NCBI RefSeq assembly: GCF_001570565.1
Contig: NZ_BBXE01000021.1
Span: 186,001-250,000 of the forward strand
Length of the DNA stretch: 64,000 bases
Direction of reading: 5' to 3'
Source of the DNA: Herbidospora yilanensis
GTDB taxonomy: Bacteria; Actinomycetota; Actinomycetes; Streptosporangiales; Streptosporangiaceae
Made by a program: the position numbers and the translations under genes. Shown one piece after another: positions 1 to 8,494 of the stretch (position 1 is its first letter; every line of letters begins with the position of its first letter). The notes under the pieces were generated by a model that saw only the letters and a program-made list of their open reading frames with translations, was not told the DNA's origin and did not search any database.

Positions 1-254
1 ACGTCGGCGATCCCGGGGCCCTTGTCGCGGAAGACCGCCTTCACGCCCTTGCGCAGACCGTTGTCGACCTGCTCCACGAGGGCGCCGCCGCCCCCGCCGT
101 AGGTCAGGGTGTTGCGGGCCAGCTCGCTGGCCGCCGTCACCAGCTTGGTCTGGTCGACCAGCGACAGCTTGGCCTGGACGGCCGCCGCCCGCACCGCCTG
201 ACGGACCCGGACGACGTCGGCGTCGCCGGAGATCGGAAGTTCCTGCGCGGTCAT
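1..254 (-). CDS. rsbT: RsbT-type serine kinase / anti-sigma regulatory factor (partial, C-terminus beyond window)
   Basis: The protein starts at the ATG complementary to 252-254 and runs off the left edge, leaving about 84 N-terminal residues. It reads as a GHKL ATPase: the segment ASELARNTL is the N-box, and a glycine-rich stretch (YGGGGGALV) follows. RsbT kinases phosphorylate RsbR and RsbS in the stressosome and, when released, activate a downstream PP2C phosphatase. Its ATG overlaps the RsbS stop codon by four bases, so the two are co-translated. The family call is firm. Its downstream phosphatase partner lies outside the window and is not known here. Confidence 0.88.
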   Translation of the reverse strand, partial: MTAQELPISGDADVVRVRQAVRAAAVQAKLSLVDQTKLVTAASELARNTLTYGGGGGALVEQVDNGLRKGVKAVFRDKGPGIAD

Positions 255-616
255 CTCGCCGTTCCGCGGGCCGAGCTCAGCAGCCGCATGCCACGCTCCA
301 CGTCGAGCGCCGTCTTGATCCCGTCGAGGGAGAGCCCCAGCTCCACCAGGGTGATCGCGACCGCCGGGCGCATGCCCACGACGACCGTCTCGGCGTCGAG
401 CACCCGCGACAGGGCCGCGATCGTGGCCAGCATCCGGCCGGTGAACGAGTCGACGATGTCGAGCGCGGTGATGTCGATCACGACGCCCCGCGCCCCGGTC
501 TCGACGATCCGGTCGGCCAGGTCCTCCTGGAGCGCGATGACCATGTCGTCGCGCAGGTCGACCTGGATGGAGACCAGCAGCATCTGCCCGATCTTCAGGA
601 TCGGAAGGCGTTCCAT
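251..616 (-). CDS. rsbS: RsbS-type STAS stressosome scaffold protein
   Basis: A 121-aa single STAS domain protein. The motif IDITALDIVDSFTG (about residues 47-60) is the phospho-acceptor loop, with Ser57 at the position that RsbT phosphorylates in the Bacillus protein. The start is the ATG at 614-616, which overlaps the stop of the upstream rsbR; the stop overlaps the start of rsbT. RsbS co-assembles with RsbR into the cytoplasmic stressosome and holds RsbT inactive. Length and motif match the family. The longer open frame reaching 985 is a shadow of rsbR. Confidence 0.9.
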   Translation of the reverse strand: MERLPILKIGQMLLVSIQVDLRDDMVIALQEDLADRIVETGARGVVIDITALDIVDSFTGRMLATIAALSRVLDAETVVVGMRPAVAITLVELGLSLDGIKTALDVERGMRLLSSARGTAR

Positions 617-1455
617 CACAGGCCGCGCTTGGACATCTCGGCGGTGACGTCGACCCCGATGCGGCCGAGGGCCAGCAGCAGCGCGTCGGCCAGCGTGGCC
701 TTGGTGGCGATGTCGCCGAACTCGATGCCGAGCGCCACGATCGTCTGCGCGATCTGCGGGCGGATGCCCGAGATGATGCACTCGGCGCCCATCAGCCGGG
801 CCGCCACGATCGTCTTCAGCAGGTGCTGCGCGACCTGCGTGTCGACCGCGGGGACGCCGGTGATGTCGATGATCGCGTACTCGCTGCCGGTGTCGACCAG
901 CGTCTGCAGCAGCTTCTCCATGACGACCTGGGCGCGCGCCGAGTCGAGCGTGCCGACCAGCGGCAGCGCGACGACGCCCTGCCACAGCTTGACCACCGGG
1001 GTGGCCAGTTCGAGCAGTTGCTCGGCCTGGTTGGAGATCACCTCTTCACGGGTCTTCGCGTAGCTCTCGAAGGTGAACAGCCCGAGCTCGTCGATCACGT
1101 CGGAGAAGGCCGTGAACTCCGGTCCGGTCCCGACCGAGTCACGCACCGCCTTCTTCAGCGCGAACACGCTGATCGCCGTCTCACGCGGACTGAACCCCTG
1201 CAGGGCCCGCCCCCGGGACAGGTCGACAAGCAGCGCCCGCACCTCGCCGTAGGCAGCCGAGCGGGTGTCGGCCCCGTCGGCCGACGCCACCGCCGACAAC
1301 ACGGCGTCGAGGATCTCCCGCAGCTCCTTGTCGAGCTCGATCTCCGAGATCCGCCCGCGCAACGACGCCGCCACGTCGGCCCGCCAACGGCGGACGAGAT
1401 CGTCCTCCGCCGCCCGGCACCTATCGATAAGGTCACCGAAGGGTTCCGAGGTCAT
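616..1455 (-). CDS. rsbR: RsbR-type stressosome sensor/co-antagonist (RsbRD N-domain plus STAS)
   Basis: A 279-aa protein with a helical N-terminal RsbRD-like domain (about 1-150) and a C-terminal STAS domain (about 160-275). Candidate phospho-threonines are Thr206 in the AVDTQ loop and Thr251 or Thr254 in the IATKAT loop, matching the two threonines used in Bacillus RsbR proteins. The open frame extends to 1500, but the ATG at 1455 has a GGAGGG ribosome site just upstream and is preferred. It is the first gene of an overlapping rsbR-rsbS-rsbT operon. The stimulus sensed by the N-domain cannot be read from the sequence. Confidence 0.88.
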   Translation of the reverse strand: MTSEPFGDLIDRCRAAEDDLVRRWRADVAASLRGRISEIELDKELREILDAVLSAVASADGADTRSAAYGEVRALLVDLSRGRALQGFSPRETAISVFALKKAVRDSVGTGPEFTAFSDVIDELGLFTFESYAKTREEVISNQAEQLLELATPVVKLWQGVVALPLVGTLDSARAQVVMEKLLQTLVDTGSEYAIIDITGVPAVDTQVAQHLLKTIVAARLMGAECIISGIRPQIAQTIVALGIEFGDIATKATLADALLLALGRIGVDVTAEMSKRGL

Positions 1456-1587
1456 GTGCCCTCCAAGTCGTACCGGATTCGCATTATTCGCGACCCCCAC
1501 CCTAGAGAAGTCGCCGGTACTGCGACATGTTTCAGATTAGAGGCCTCCCTGTGGTAGGTCTTATGCGGTTACGAACAGAGGGAGATC

Positions 1588-1932
1588 ATGGACAACCTCC
1601 GGGTTCACGTGGCTCCGTCGGGGGCCTATGCCGTGATCACCGTGGCCGGGGACGTCGACGCCACCACCACAGGACAACTGCAGCAGGCCGTCACCCGTGC
1701 CCGGGAGATCTCGGCCCACCTGGTGCTCGACCTGGCCGAGATGACCTTCATGGACAGCGCCGGCATCCGCGTGCTCCTCGACGCCTTCCACCACACCCAG
1801 ACCCAGGGCGGCAGCGTCGCGCTGACCGGCCCCCGGCCCTCACCCCGGAAGGTGATGGAACTGGTCGGCCTGGCCGACCACATCCCTATCTACGACTCGC
1901 CCGCTGAGGCTGTCGCCGCCGGCCCGGTCTGA
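1588..1932 (+). CDS. STAS-domain anti-sigma factor antagonist (RsbV-like)
   Basis: A 114-aa single STAS domain. The motif FMDSAGIRVLLDA (about 54-66) is the conserved phospho-site loop with Ser57, as in RsbV/SpoIIAA antagonists, which bind RsbW-like kinases when dephosphorylated. The ATG follows a GGGAG ribosome site. It is divergent from rsbRST with about 130 bp between them, where both promoters must lie. Its partner kinase is not adjacent. The SpoIIE-type phosphatase/kinase at 24054 is a possible but unproven partner. The 3' end overlaps the convergent GlxA-type frame. Confidence 0.85.
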   Translation: MDNLRVHVAPSGAYAVITVAGDVDATTTGQLQQAVTRAREISAHLVLDLAEMTFMDSAGIRVLLDAFHHTQTQGGSVALTGPRPSPRKVMELVGLADHIPIYDSPAEAVAAGPV

Positions 1933-2065
1933 ACCGGGCGTTCTCCTCGGCCTCCCGGGCCTTCCGGCGACGCCGGCCGAGGAACCAGCCGGCTCCGAGA
2001 ACCGCGATCCCCAACGGGGTCTTCGACAACCAGCGGGTCACGAACACCTGCAGAATTCTCTTCAT
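1886..2065 (-). CDS. Small membrane protein, DUF6203-like, nested in the 3' end of the GlxA frame
   Basis: Starting at the ATG at 2063-2065 there is a 59-aa frame. It begins MKRILQVFVTRW, then has one hydrophobic helix (about residues 16-29, LGIAVLGAGWFLG) and a strongly basic tail (RRRRKAREAEE). This layout resembles the short DUF6203 proteins I recall from Streptosporangiaceae. A purine-rich AGGGGCGG sits upstream. It lies in a different frame from the GlxA-like regulator and covers nearly all of that protein's non-homologous C-terminal extension. That suggests the small gene is real and the regulator's extension is read-through, or that both overlap. Function unknown. Confidence 0.55.
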   Translation of the reverse strand: MKRILQVFVTRWLSKTPLGIAVLGAGWFLGRRRRKAREAEENARFRPGRRRQPQRASRR

Positions 2066-3053
2066 ACTGACCGCCCCTGCCCGGGATTTCCGCAGGTAGG
2101 CCCGACGACGACAGATGGAACGCCCTCCGGTACGCCGAGGGCGAGGTCTTCATCGCGCGGGTGAAGTGGTGGCGGAAGGTGACCGGGCTGTCGAAGCCGC
2201 AGGCCGCCGCGATCTCCTCGACCGGCGTCGTGGTGCCCTCCAGCAGGGGCAGGCTGGCGGCGACCCGCTGTCCGATGACCCATTTGAGCGGGCTGGTGCC
2301 CGACTTCCGGGCGAAGTGACGCAGGAACGACCGCTCCGACATGGCGGCCTGCCGCGCCATCTCCCGCACGGAGATCGGCCCGGCCAGCCTGGTGAGGGCC
2401 CACTCCATGGCCCGGCCGACGGCGTCCTCCTCGGTCGGGGTGACCGGCGTCTCGATGAACTGGGCCTGCCCGCCCTCCCGGTGCGGCGCGACGACCAGGC
2501 GGCGGGCCACCGCGTTGGCGACCGTGGGGCCGTGGTCGGTCCTGACCAGGTGGAGCAGCAGATCGAGCCCCGCCGCGCTGCCCGCGCTGGTCAGCACGTC
2601 GCCGTGGTCGACGTAGAGCACGTCGGGAGTGACGGTCACGGCCGGGAAGCGGGCCTTGAGCAGGGGGGCGTACCGCCAATGGGTGGTGGCCGTGCGCCCG
2701 TCGAGCAACCCGGCGGCGGCCAGCGCGAAGGCTCCCGAGCAGATCGAGACGACCCTCGCCCCTCGCCGGTGAGCCGAGCGGACGGCCTCGACGAGGGCCG
2801 GGGAGACGTCGCACCGGACGTCGCGGACCCCGGGGATGACAATGGTGCCGGCCCGTTCGAAGGCGTCGAGGCCATGGGAGGGCGTCATCGTGAAACCGCC
2901 GACCACACTGAGCGGACCGGGCCTCTCGGCGCAGACGGTCAGGTCGTACCACTCGACGTCGTCGGGCCGGGCCACACTGAAGATCTCGACGACGCAGCCG
3001 AGCTCGAATGGGGCCATGCCGTCGAAGGCCAGGACGGCGACACGATGCGACAT
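1890..3053 (-). CDS. GlxA-family transcriptional regulator (DJ-1/PfpI domain plus AraC HTH)
   Basis: A 387-aa protein. Residues about 4-165 form a DJ-1/PfpI (class I amidotransferase-like) domain with the nucleophile-elbow segment SICSGAFALAAAGLL. Residues about 215-315 carry two AraC-type helix-turn-helix motifs (SERSFLRHFARKSG and AACGFDSPVTFRHHF). Such proteins are cytoplasmic regulators whose ligand is usually unknown. Homology should end near YRRAFH; the remaining 69 or so residues are low-complexity and overlap a candidate small gene at 1886-2065. It is divergent from the rhodanese gene (71 bp apart), which it may control. Confidence 0.88.
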   Translation of the reverse strand: MSHRVAVLAFDGMAPFELGCVVEIFSVARPDDVEWYDLTVCAERPGPLSVVGGFTMTPSHGLDAFERAGTIVIPGVRDVRCDVSPALVEAVRSAHRRGARVVSICSGAFALAAAGLLDGRTATTHWRYAPLLKARFPAVTVTPDVLYVDHGDVLTSAGSAAGLDLLLHLVRTDHGPTVANAVARRLVVAPHREGGQAQFIETPVTPTEEDAVGRAMEWALTRLAGPISVREMARQAAMSERSFLRHFARKSGTSPLKWVIGQRVAASLPLLEGTTTPVEEIAAACGFDSPVTFRHHFTRAMKTSPSAYRRAFHLSSSGLPAEIPGRGGQYEENSAGVRDPLVVEDPVGDRGSRSRLVPRPASPEGPGGRGERPVQTGPAATASAGES

Positions 3054-3124
3054 GACGGGATATTAGCGGAAAGGGGCGTTTCCGCCACTGCCGCCCGATG
3101 GGGAGGTGGGCCAGGCTTGGCGGC

Positions 3125-3586
3125 ATGTCAGCGATTCTGCGTACCCCCGCCGCCTCCCCCGCCGTGGCGTTCGCCCACTTCGCGGCCCGGCTGGCCGTCG
3201 AGACCGACGTGGCCGACGTCGCCCGCGACCTGGCCGAGGGGGTGACCGGCGTCGTCGTGGTCGACGTGCGGAGCCCTGAGAGCTGGGAGCAGGGACACGT
3301 TCCCGGCGCCGTGCACATCCCCGTCAGCGAGATCCCCTCGACGACGCTGCCGTTCGAACAGACCGTCGTCGTGTACTGCTGGGGGCCCGGCTGCAACGGG
3401 GCCCAGCAGGGCGGGGCCGCCTTCGCGCGGCTCGGATACCGGGTGAAGGAGATGATCGGCGGGTTCGAGTACTGGGCGCGGGAGGGGTACCCCGTACAAC
3501 TCGGGGACGGGACGGTCGTGAACCGGGAGGTGGATCGGCTGGTGGGTCCTTCACCTCAGGGTGCCGAGCGTCCGGTGAGGGCGTAG
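3125..3586 (+). CDS. Rhodanese-like domain protein
   Basis: A 153-aa protein with a single rhodanese domain: VVVDVRSPESWEQGHVPGA (about 43-61) is the CH2A-type motif, and VVYCWGPGCNGA (about 82-93) is the active-site loop with Cys85. Rhodaneses carry persulfide sulfur on this cysteine. The frame opens at 3098, but the ATG at 3125 gives the natural N-terminus. It is divergent from the GlxA-type regulator, a pairing that suggests local control. The physiological sulfur acceptor is not evident. Confidence 0.85.
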   Translation: MSAILRTPAASPAVAFAHFAARLAVETDVADVARDLAEGVTGVVVVDVRSPESWEQGHVPGAVHIPVSEIPSTTLPFEQTVVVYCWGPGCNGAQQGGAAFARLGYRVKEMIGGFEYWAREGYPVQLGDGTVVNREVDRLVGPSPQGAERPVRA

Positions 3587-3976
3587 GGGCGGTCGGGAGC
3601 CTGTCCCATGGGGCGGAAAGGTGGTCATGGCGTGGCTCTTGAAGTCGTGTGACACGGGCAGGTGCTTCCACAGGTTGGGGCTTGCGATGTCGGCATGGGT
3701 TCCCCCCTCGGATCACGTGCATGCCGGTTTGGCCGGCGACACGGGTGGAACCCTGCGGGGCCGGTGGAACACCGGTCCCGCGGGGACGTCATCGCTTCGG
3801 TCGGGGCTCTGGGGTTCTCGCCTGCGCGGCGGGGTGTCGGCCGGGCACAGGCCGAGAACGGGGGCCGGAGCTTGGGGGAGAGATGGCCTCGACTTGACGA
3901 CGACCAGGAGGGCCGGCGGGGGCGCTTCCACGTCCCAGGCACCCTCCCCCGTCCGATAGACTCTTCTCACACCTTC
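3587..3976. other. Intergenic region before tRNA-Ala
   Basis: This 390-bp stretch lies between the rhodanese gene and the tRNA. It has open frames on both strands, but none has a convincing start, ribosome site or recognisable protein. The tRNA promoter must lie in its last part. Confidence 0.5.
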
Positions 3977-4049
3977 GGGGCTATAGCGCAGCTGGTAGCG
4001 CACCTCCATGGCATGGAGGGGGTCAGGGGTTCGAATCCCCTTAGCTCCA
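3977..4049 (+). tRNA. tRNA-Ala (anticodon GGC)
   Basis: The sequence folds as a 73-nt cloverleaf. The acceptor stem GGGGCTA pairs with TAGCTCC. The anticodon stem CCTCC/GGAGG encloses the loop ATGGCAT with anticodon GGC. The T-arm is GGGGTTCGAATCCCC and the discriminator is A. CCA is not encoded. A near-identical second copy lies on the other strand at 46345-46417. Confidence 0.97.
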
Positions 4050-4114
4050 CCCAAGGTTCGCTACTCGAACACTGCTCATCTAGAGCGGTGGCGAGTAGCG
4101 CAGTAGGTCCATTG

Positions 4115-4151
4115 ACGGCGGTGTCTTCCGAGACACCGCCGTTTCTGTTTG
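4115..4151 (+). terminator. Rho-independent terminator after the tRNA-Ala region
   Basis: A perfect 12-bp stem ACGGCGGTGTCT / AGACACCGCCGT (4115-4126 and 4131-4142) with a TCCG loop is followed by TTCTGTTT. It lies 65 bp past the tRNA and before the DUF6461 gene. Confidence 0.8.
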
Positions 4152-4369
4152 CCCGGGTGACGTGAAGGAACGGCGCGATGGGTCTGTAGGTGCGTCGGAT
4201 ACGACGGCCGGACCTTCGAACTTCTCGCGAACGTTGAAGTGGCCCAGAGGCGCACGCCCGACCGTTCCGCCAAACGGCCCACCACAACCGCTCGGTCACG
4301 GCCGTTGCACACCCGTAGAGCACCTGCCCGTCGAACCCGCGTGGGCAGGATGGACAGAGAGGATCGACC

Positions 4370-5017
4370 TTGCCCACCGAGAGCGAGGCTCACTACACGG
4401 ACCTGTCTAAAATCGGCGAATTCGGCGACCTGACCATCACCTGGTGCCGTGCCGTTTCGGCCGATTCCGTGATCGGCGCGATTGGCGGCGCCGTCTTCGA
4501 TGTCTCCTCAAACGATCTGGGTGGCCTGATAATCGAGTCGGTCAAAGACCTGATGGATGGCCGACTGCCCAGGTTCATACTCCTGGCCGAAGAATCTCCC
4601 TGGTTCCTCTTGGTGGAGTACAGCAGAAGCAGAACACTCGAGGCGCTTGAGCTACTTTCCGACGACGAGGCCATCTGCCTGACCGCCAATGAATTCCTCG
4701 TCCGAGGCGACCTCCACTACGCCCGAGGTGGCGTGCGCCTGTGTACGTTCGTCTACGGAGGTGACGTCCGAGGCGATACGGCCGCCATTGAGGACCATCT
4801 CGATGGCCTGTTCAATCTGCACGAGAGATATGCCGACATAGACAAGGGTCTCGTGCCGGGCGAACAGTTCCTGGATGACTGGCGTGTCCACGCCCTCATC
4901 CTGATGGAGCGGATCACCGGAATCCGCCTGTCGGCCGAACTGCTGAATCGCGAAAGCGCGCTCTATCGTTTCCGGGAATGGGATGACCCGCCCCAGGGAG
5001 GAAACATCGGTAATTGA
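4370..5017 (+). CDS. DUF6461 family protein
   Basis: A 215-aa soluble protein that matches the general pattern of the DUF6461 family of actinomycetes (acidic, conserved WFLLVEY core, no membrane helix). The start is a TTG with AGAGAGGA upstream; no better in-frame start is visible. Function is unknown. It is the first gene after the tRNA-Ala and opens the accessory stretch to about 9.3 kb. The reading frame continues past its TGA into another 88 open codons, which may be remnants of a related gene. Confidence 0.65.
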   Translation: MPTESEAHYTDLSKIGEFGDLTITWCRAVSADSVIGAIGGAVFDVSSNDLGGLIIESVKDLMDGRLPRFILLAEESPWFLLVEYSRSRTLEALELLSDDEAICLTANEFLVRGDLHYARGGVRLCTFVYGGDVRGDTAAIEDHLDGLFNLHERYADIDKGLVPGEQFLDDWRVHALILMERITGIRLSAELLNRESALYRFREWDDPPQGGNIGN

Positions 5018-5281
5018 TCCGGACCACGGCCTTCCGCCGGGAGATCAGGCGAAGCTGCCGGGAGAGCACGCCTGTTCCGCGGCCTCTGGGTGGAGAGCGA
5101 CGATCCGGTGGAGGTGGCCCGGTCGCTCGGGTGGATCCGGGCTCGGCGCTGCTATGCCCTGACGCCACGCACCCGGCAGGACTTCGCCGTCTGCCTGCAG
5201 GAGAGCGGCGACCTCACCGTGCCGCTGCCCGCACGGGCGGCACGCGCCGGTTGCGGCCTCGAACTCCGTGAATACCAGTGA
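5018..5281 (+). pseudogene. Possible decayed remnant downstream of DUF6461 gene
   Basis: After the DUF6461 stop the same frame stays open to a TGA at 5279-5281. It contains protein-like sequence (LFRGLWVESDDPVEVARSL). The only plausible start is a GTG at 5090 (63 aa), which has no clear ribosome site. A neighbouring frame begins with similarly plausible coding text from about 5010. The pattern suggests a broken gene with a frameshift rather than an intact one. I do not recognise the family. Confidence 0.3.
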
Positions 5282-5346
5282 TCCCGGCGGGCGTCGGTCA
5301 GGTCTCTCCATGTATCTGCCGCGCCATGACCCAGTCGCCTGGGGTG

Positions 5347-6024
5347 TCACTTCGGTCGTGCGGTGAACCAGGTGAGCTCGTCGTGTACGAGCCAACGGTC
5401 GAAGCGCAAGTCCGCGGCATCGAGGTCTGCCGCCAGTTCGTCCTCGATGATGGGGTGACGACTGAAGGTGTGCGTCCAGATTTGGTCGCCGACGTGGTAG
5501 TCGGCGACCACGTTGACGCGGGCTCCATTCCGGTGGACCTCTCTGAGGACGAGCCGGATGCCGTCGTGCGTGCGCTCGGACGGTTCCACGGTCTCGAACC
5601 AGCTCGGGTCGGTCTGCTGGACGATGGCGACGCCATCGGGTCCCAGGTGTCGTCGACAGGTTTTGAGGAATTCGCGCCGTTGCTCGGGATCGGTGTTGAT
5701 CATGGTGCTGGCGAGCAGGACGGCATCGAAGACGCGGCCAAGGTCCAGGCCTTCGATCCGCGCCGCCACCGTGGGCAGGTCAGGGATGCGTGCGAGCATG
5801 GCCGGCGACTCATCGACGCCCACGACCGGGTGCCCGAGTTCGGCGAGAGGCCGCAGAATCCGGCCGGTACCGCAGCCGAGCTCCAGAATCGACGCGCCCT
5901 CCGGCACGGCGCCGTGGACGATCGATGGCTCGCCCATCGGGGGAAGGAGGCTGTAGAACTCGACAGAGCAACCGTCCGGCGTGATCACACCGGGGCCCGA
6001 GCCATGGTTGGTGCTCATCGCCAT
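5347..6024 (-). CDS. Class I SAM-dependent methyltransferase
   Basis: A 225-aa protein with the Rossmann SAM-binding motif ILELGCGTGRILRPL (motif I, about 46-60), the acidic end of strand 2 (VVGVDES) and a later strand (FDAVLLASTMINT). The C-terminal half (residues about 140-225) is beta-rich, as in ubiE/methyltransf_25-type small-molecule enzymes. The start is ATG 6024 or the ATG two codons later. No biosynthetic partner is adjacent, so the substrate is unknown. It points toward the DUF6461 gene. Confidence 0.8.
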   Translation of the reverse strand: MAMSTNHGSGPGVITPDGCSVEFYSLLPPMGEPSIVHGAVPEGASILELGCGTGRILRPLAELGHPVVGVDESPAMLARIPDLPTVAARIEGLDLGRVFDAVLLASTMINTDPEQRREFLKTCRRHLGPDGVAIVQQTDPSWFETVEPSERTHDGIRLVLREVHRNGARVNVVADYHVGDQIWTHTFSRHPIIEDELAADLDAADLRFDRWLVHDELTWFTARPK

Positions 6025-6416
6025 TCGTGACCACGATTCCTCTCAGCGAATCCCGTGTGCGGTGTGGCGTCTCGGTTCCGAAATGATTAAACACCATCCA
6101 CAACCGACATGATGGGCGGCCGGAACGGCAAAGACATTCAGGGGCACCCTCGCCGAAGTGTGACCCCAGTGCAGTGAGCCTTTTCATCCTCTGTGGCGGG
6201 TGGGCTGGTCACAGCGTGATCGCGATGCCGAAGTTTGCCCCATGACATAGCGAAGCCCAGCCGGCATCAGACGGCTGCTCATCGTGCGGGCGAACCCTCA
6301 CATTCTTGGGGGCGATGGGACGTTGATTGCTTCCAGATCGCAGGGTGCGGGGCCGTAGACTCCGGCAGTGAACGCCGACGACTGGCCGTTGCGCGTCCTC
6401 GCGGGTAGGAGATCGT
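6025..6416. other. Intergenic region, divergent promoters
   Basis: About 390 bp of less GC-rich DNA separates the methyltransferase from the 575-aa gene. Both promoters should be here. I could not identify specific boxes and saw no hairpin or gene. Confidence 0.4.
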
Positions 6417-8144
6417 ATGCAGGACCGTTCAGACTCGATCGAGCCCGCCGAGCCCGAGGAAAATGGTCAGACCGATAACGGTGGATCACCTGTGGAGGAT
6501 GGTCCGACGCCCGACCCAGATATCGATGCATCCGCGGTCTTAGCGGAGGTGCTCCCAGGGGTTGCCATCGTTTTTGGTGAAGTCCCGGCGGAGCTCAAAC
6601 GCGGACTGATCGACTTTGGGCTCGTGCCGATCGCCGACCGTAAGCGGATCTCCGCAGCCCTCGCTGCGATTGGTAACACTGCGACCGTGGTCGGTCACCT
6701 CGGAAACGCATTTGCGGGCGCGCAGGGGATCTACAGAATCAGTGACGCGACACTTGCTCTCCTGAAGGCAGGAGGAGCGCTCGCCGTCAAGGACGGTGCG
6801 AACCTGGGAGCAGTGATGTCCTCGGGGCGCATCGTCGCTCAAGCCCGCTTCATCCCCTTGGCTTCGGTGAGCACGGTGCAGACTTTGGCCGCGATCGGGC
6901 CGGCGCTGGCCATGATCGCCCTTCAGATGCAGCTGGGTGAGATCTCTGGCTTGGTAAAAGCCAACATCGCGCTGACGACCCAGGTACTCACGGATATCCG
7001 CCACGGGCAGTGGGCCGAACTGACTGCGCTCGTCGCCACAGTCGATGAGGTGGTCGAGCAGGCGCGAGCAGTCGAATCGGTCCCGACTTCCCTGTGGGAT
7101 ACCGTCGCCGGCAAGAAGGCGGACCTGCGTAAGCAGCTCGACCTCTACCGGCTGAACGTCGGAGGGCACATCCGGCAGATCCATGGGCTCGACACGCGTG
7201 GCCGCCGTGAATATCTCGAGACGAATGCCGAGGCGATCGTCTTCGACAGCAACGCCCTCCTGTCGTCCGTCAAGGCGTGGATCGGTTATCAGGCGCTCCA
7301 CGCCGCGAGGGCGAGAGCCGCCGGGCCTGAAGATGCCGGAGAGGCTCGGCTCGTCGAGGACATCGCGCGCCGGACCGGCAAGGAGCTCGAGTCTGTTCTC
7401 GCCGAGACGGCGAACCTCGTCGACTCGCTCACGCGGGAGTTACGCATCATCGTCGAGCTTCCCGGCCGCGCCACCCTTCCACTGCCGGGAAAACGGAAGG
7501 ACGCGAGTTCGGCCCGCTTGACCTCCGCGCTGATTCTCGCGGCGATCGAGCCCCTCGCCGACGCACTTCATCCGCCAGCCCCTCCGCTGGAGGCTCCGGA
7601 CGTCGTCTGCGCGTCCGAATCAGTGGCGCTGGAACCGTACCTTCGCATTTTGCAGTGGTTTCTTGAGGACGGTGAGACCCTGCGTGTCCTCGGCTTCCCC
7701 GATGAGCCCGACGCTCCCGACACCTTTTCGGCGATCGTCGGCGGAGTGAAGGGAATCTTCGCGACTACGACGGCGAAGTCACTTGTCGCCGTCACCGATC
7801 GCCGCATCATCACGGGCCGGACAAACGCGTTCCTCGAGCAGGGCGAGATTTGCCAGGTCATCCCAATCGACCAGGTGCGATACGTTCGGGTATCGATCTC
7901 ACAGGAAAGAAGCACACGCTCGATGATCGACCTCATCACCCGCGAGGAGAACATCAAGTGGCTCTTTCCCACCGATATAGATAACACTCGAATAAATGCG
8001 CTCGCCGCCGTGCTCGCCGAGTCAATGGCAATTCCAGATGTCGAACGCGATGCACTCAAACGGCAGCGCCACTCCCCCATCGAGGCGGAAAAGAAGGGCG
8101 AGAGTATTCCTACGGACCCAACCGAACTCGAAACCACGGCCTGA
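6417..8144 (+). CDS. Unrecognised 575-aa protein with C-terminal PH-like domain
   Basis: The ATG follows a clear ribosome site (GTAGGAGATCGT). The N-terminal 45 residues are acidic and disordered. Residues about 45-190 are alanine/leucine/glycine-rich and look amphipathic or membrane-associating (for example LAAIGPALAMIALQMQLG). Residues about 200-330 are helical. Residues about 390-545 contain a segment with the feel of a bacterial PH domain (SLVAVTDRRIITGRT then IPIDQVRYVRVS). I do not recognise the full-length family. Base composition looks lower in GC than neighbouring core genes, and it stands alone between two long gaps, both suggesting an accessory gene. Function is unknown. Confidence 0.7.
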   Translation: MQDRSDSIEPAEPEENGQTDNGGSPVEDGPTPDPDIDASAVLAEVLPGVAIVFGEVPAELKRGLIDFGLVPIADRKRISAALAAIGNTATVVGHLGNAFAGAQGIYRISDATLALLKAGGALAVKDGANLGAVMSSGRIVAQARFIPLASVSTVQTLAAIGPALAMIALQMQLGEISGLVKANIALTTQVLTDIRHGQWAELTALVATVDEVVEQARAVESVPTSLWDTVAGKKADLRKQLDLYRLNVGGHIRQIHGLDTRGRREYLETNAEAIVFDSNALLSSVKAWIGYQALHAARARAAGPEDAGEARLVEDIARRTGKELESVLAETANLVDSLTRELRIIVELPGRATLPLPGKRKDASSARLTSALILAAIEPLADALHPPAPPLEAPDVVCASESVALEPYLRILQWFLEDGETLRVLGFPDEPDAPDTFSAIVGGVKGIFATTTAKSLVAVTDRRIITGRTNAFLEQGEICQVIPIDQVRYVRVSISQERSTRSMIDLITREENIKWLFPTDIDNTRINALAAVLAESMAIPDVERDALKRQRHSPIEAEKKGESIPTDPTELETTA

Positions 8145-8494
8145 GATGCAGCATTTTGTCGCCCAGCGATCGCTTTGTGGACAGCGCCTGCGCATGTCAC
8201 GACGGCTCAACGCGACACCCAGAGCTGCAACAGAGTGTTCGAGTAGGCGAGCGCTAATTCCACGGGCTAATGGATGACTCGCGGTTGTCGGCCTTCGGGA
8301 CGAACTGTTACGGGCCATTTTCCCTCTTGCATCGACCGGGACGACCCTCCTAACCCCAAATAAAAGATAGCTTCGCCCTCCTCGCGCTCCCCTGGTGCGC
8401 ATTCACGCCCCTTGCTTAGCTCCGGCCCTCCCACTCCCCGGACAGGCCTCGCTTCACTGCAATTTGATTCTCAGGCTTGGTGCAGGGTGGCGTT
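8145..8494. other. Intergenic region between convergent genes
   Basis: About 350 bp between two converging genes. There is a run of AT-rich sequence near 8330-8370. No clear terminator hairpin or gene was seen. Confidence 0.4.
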
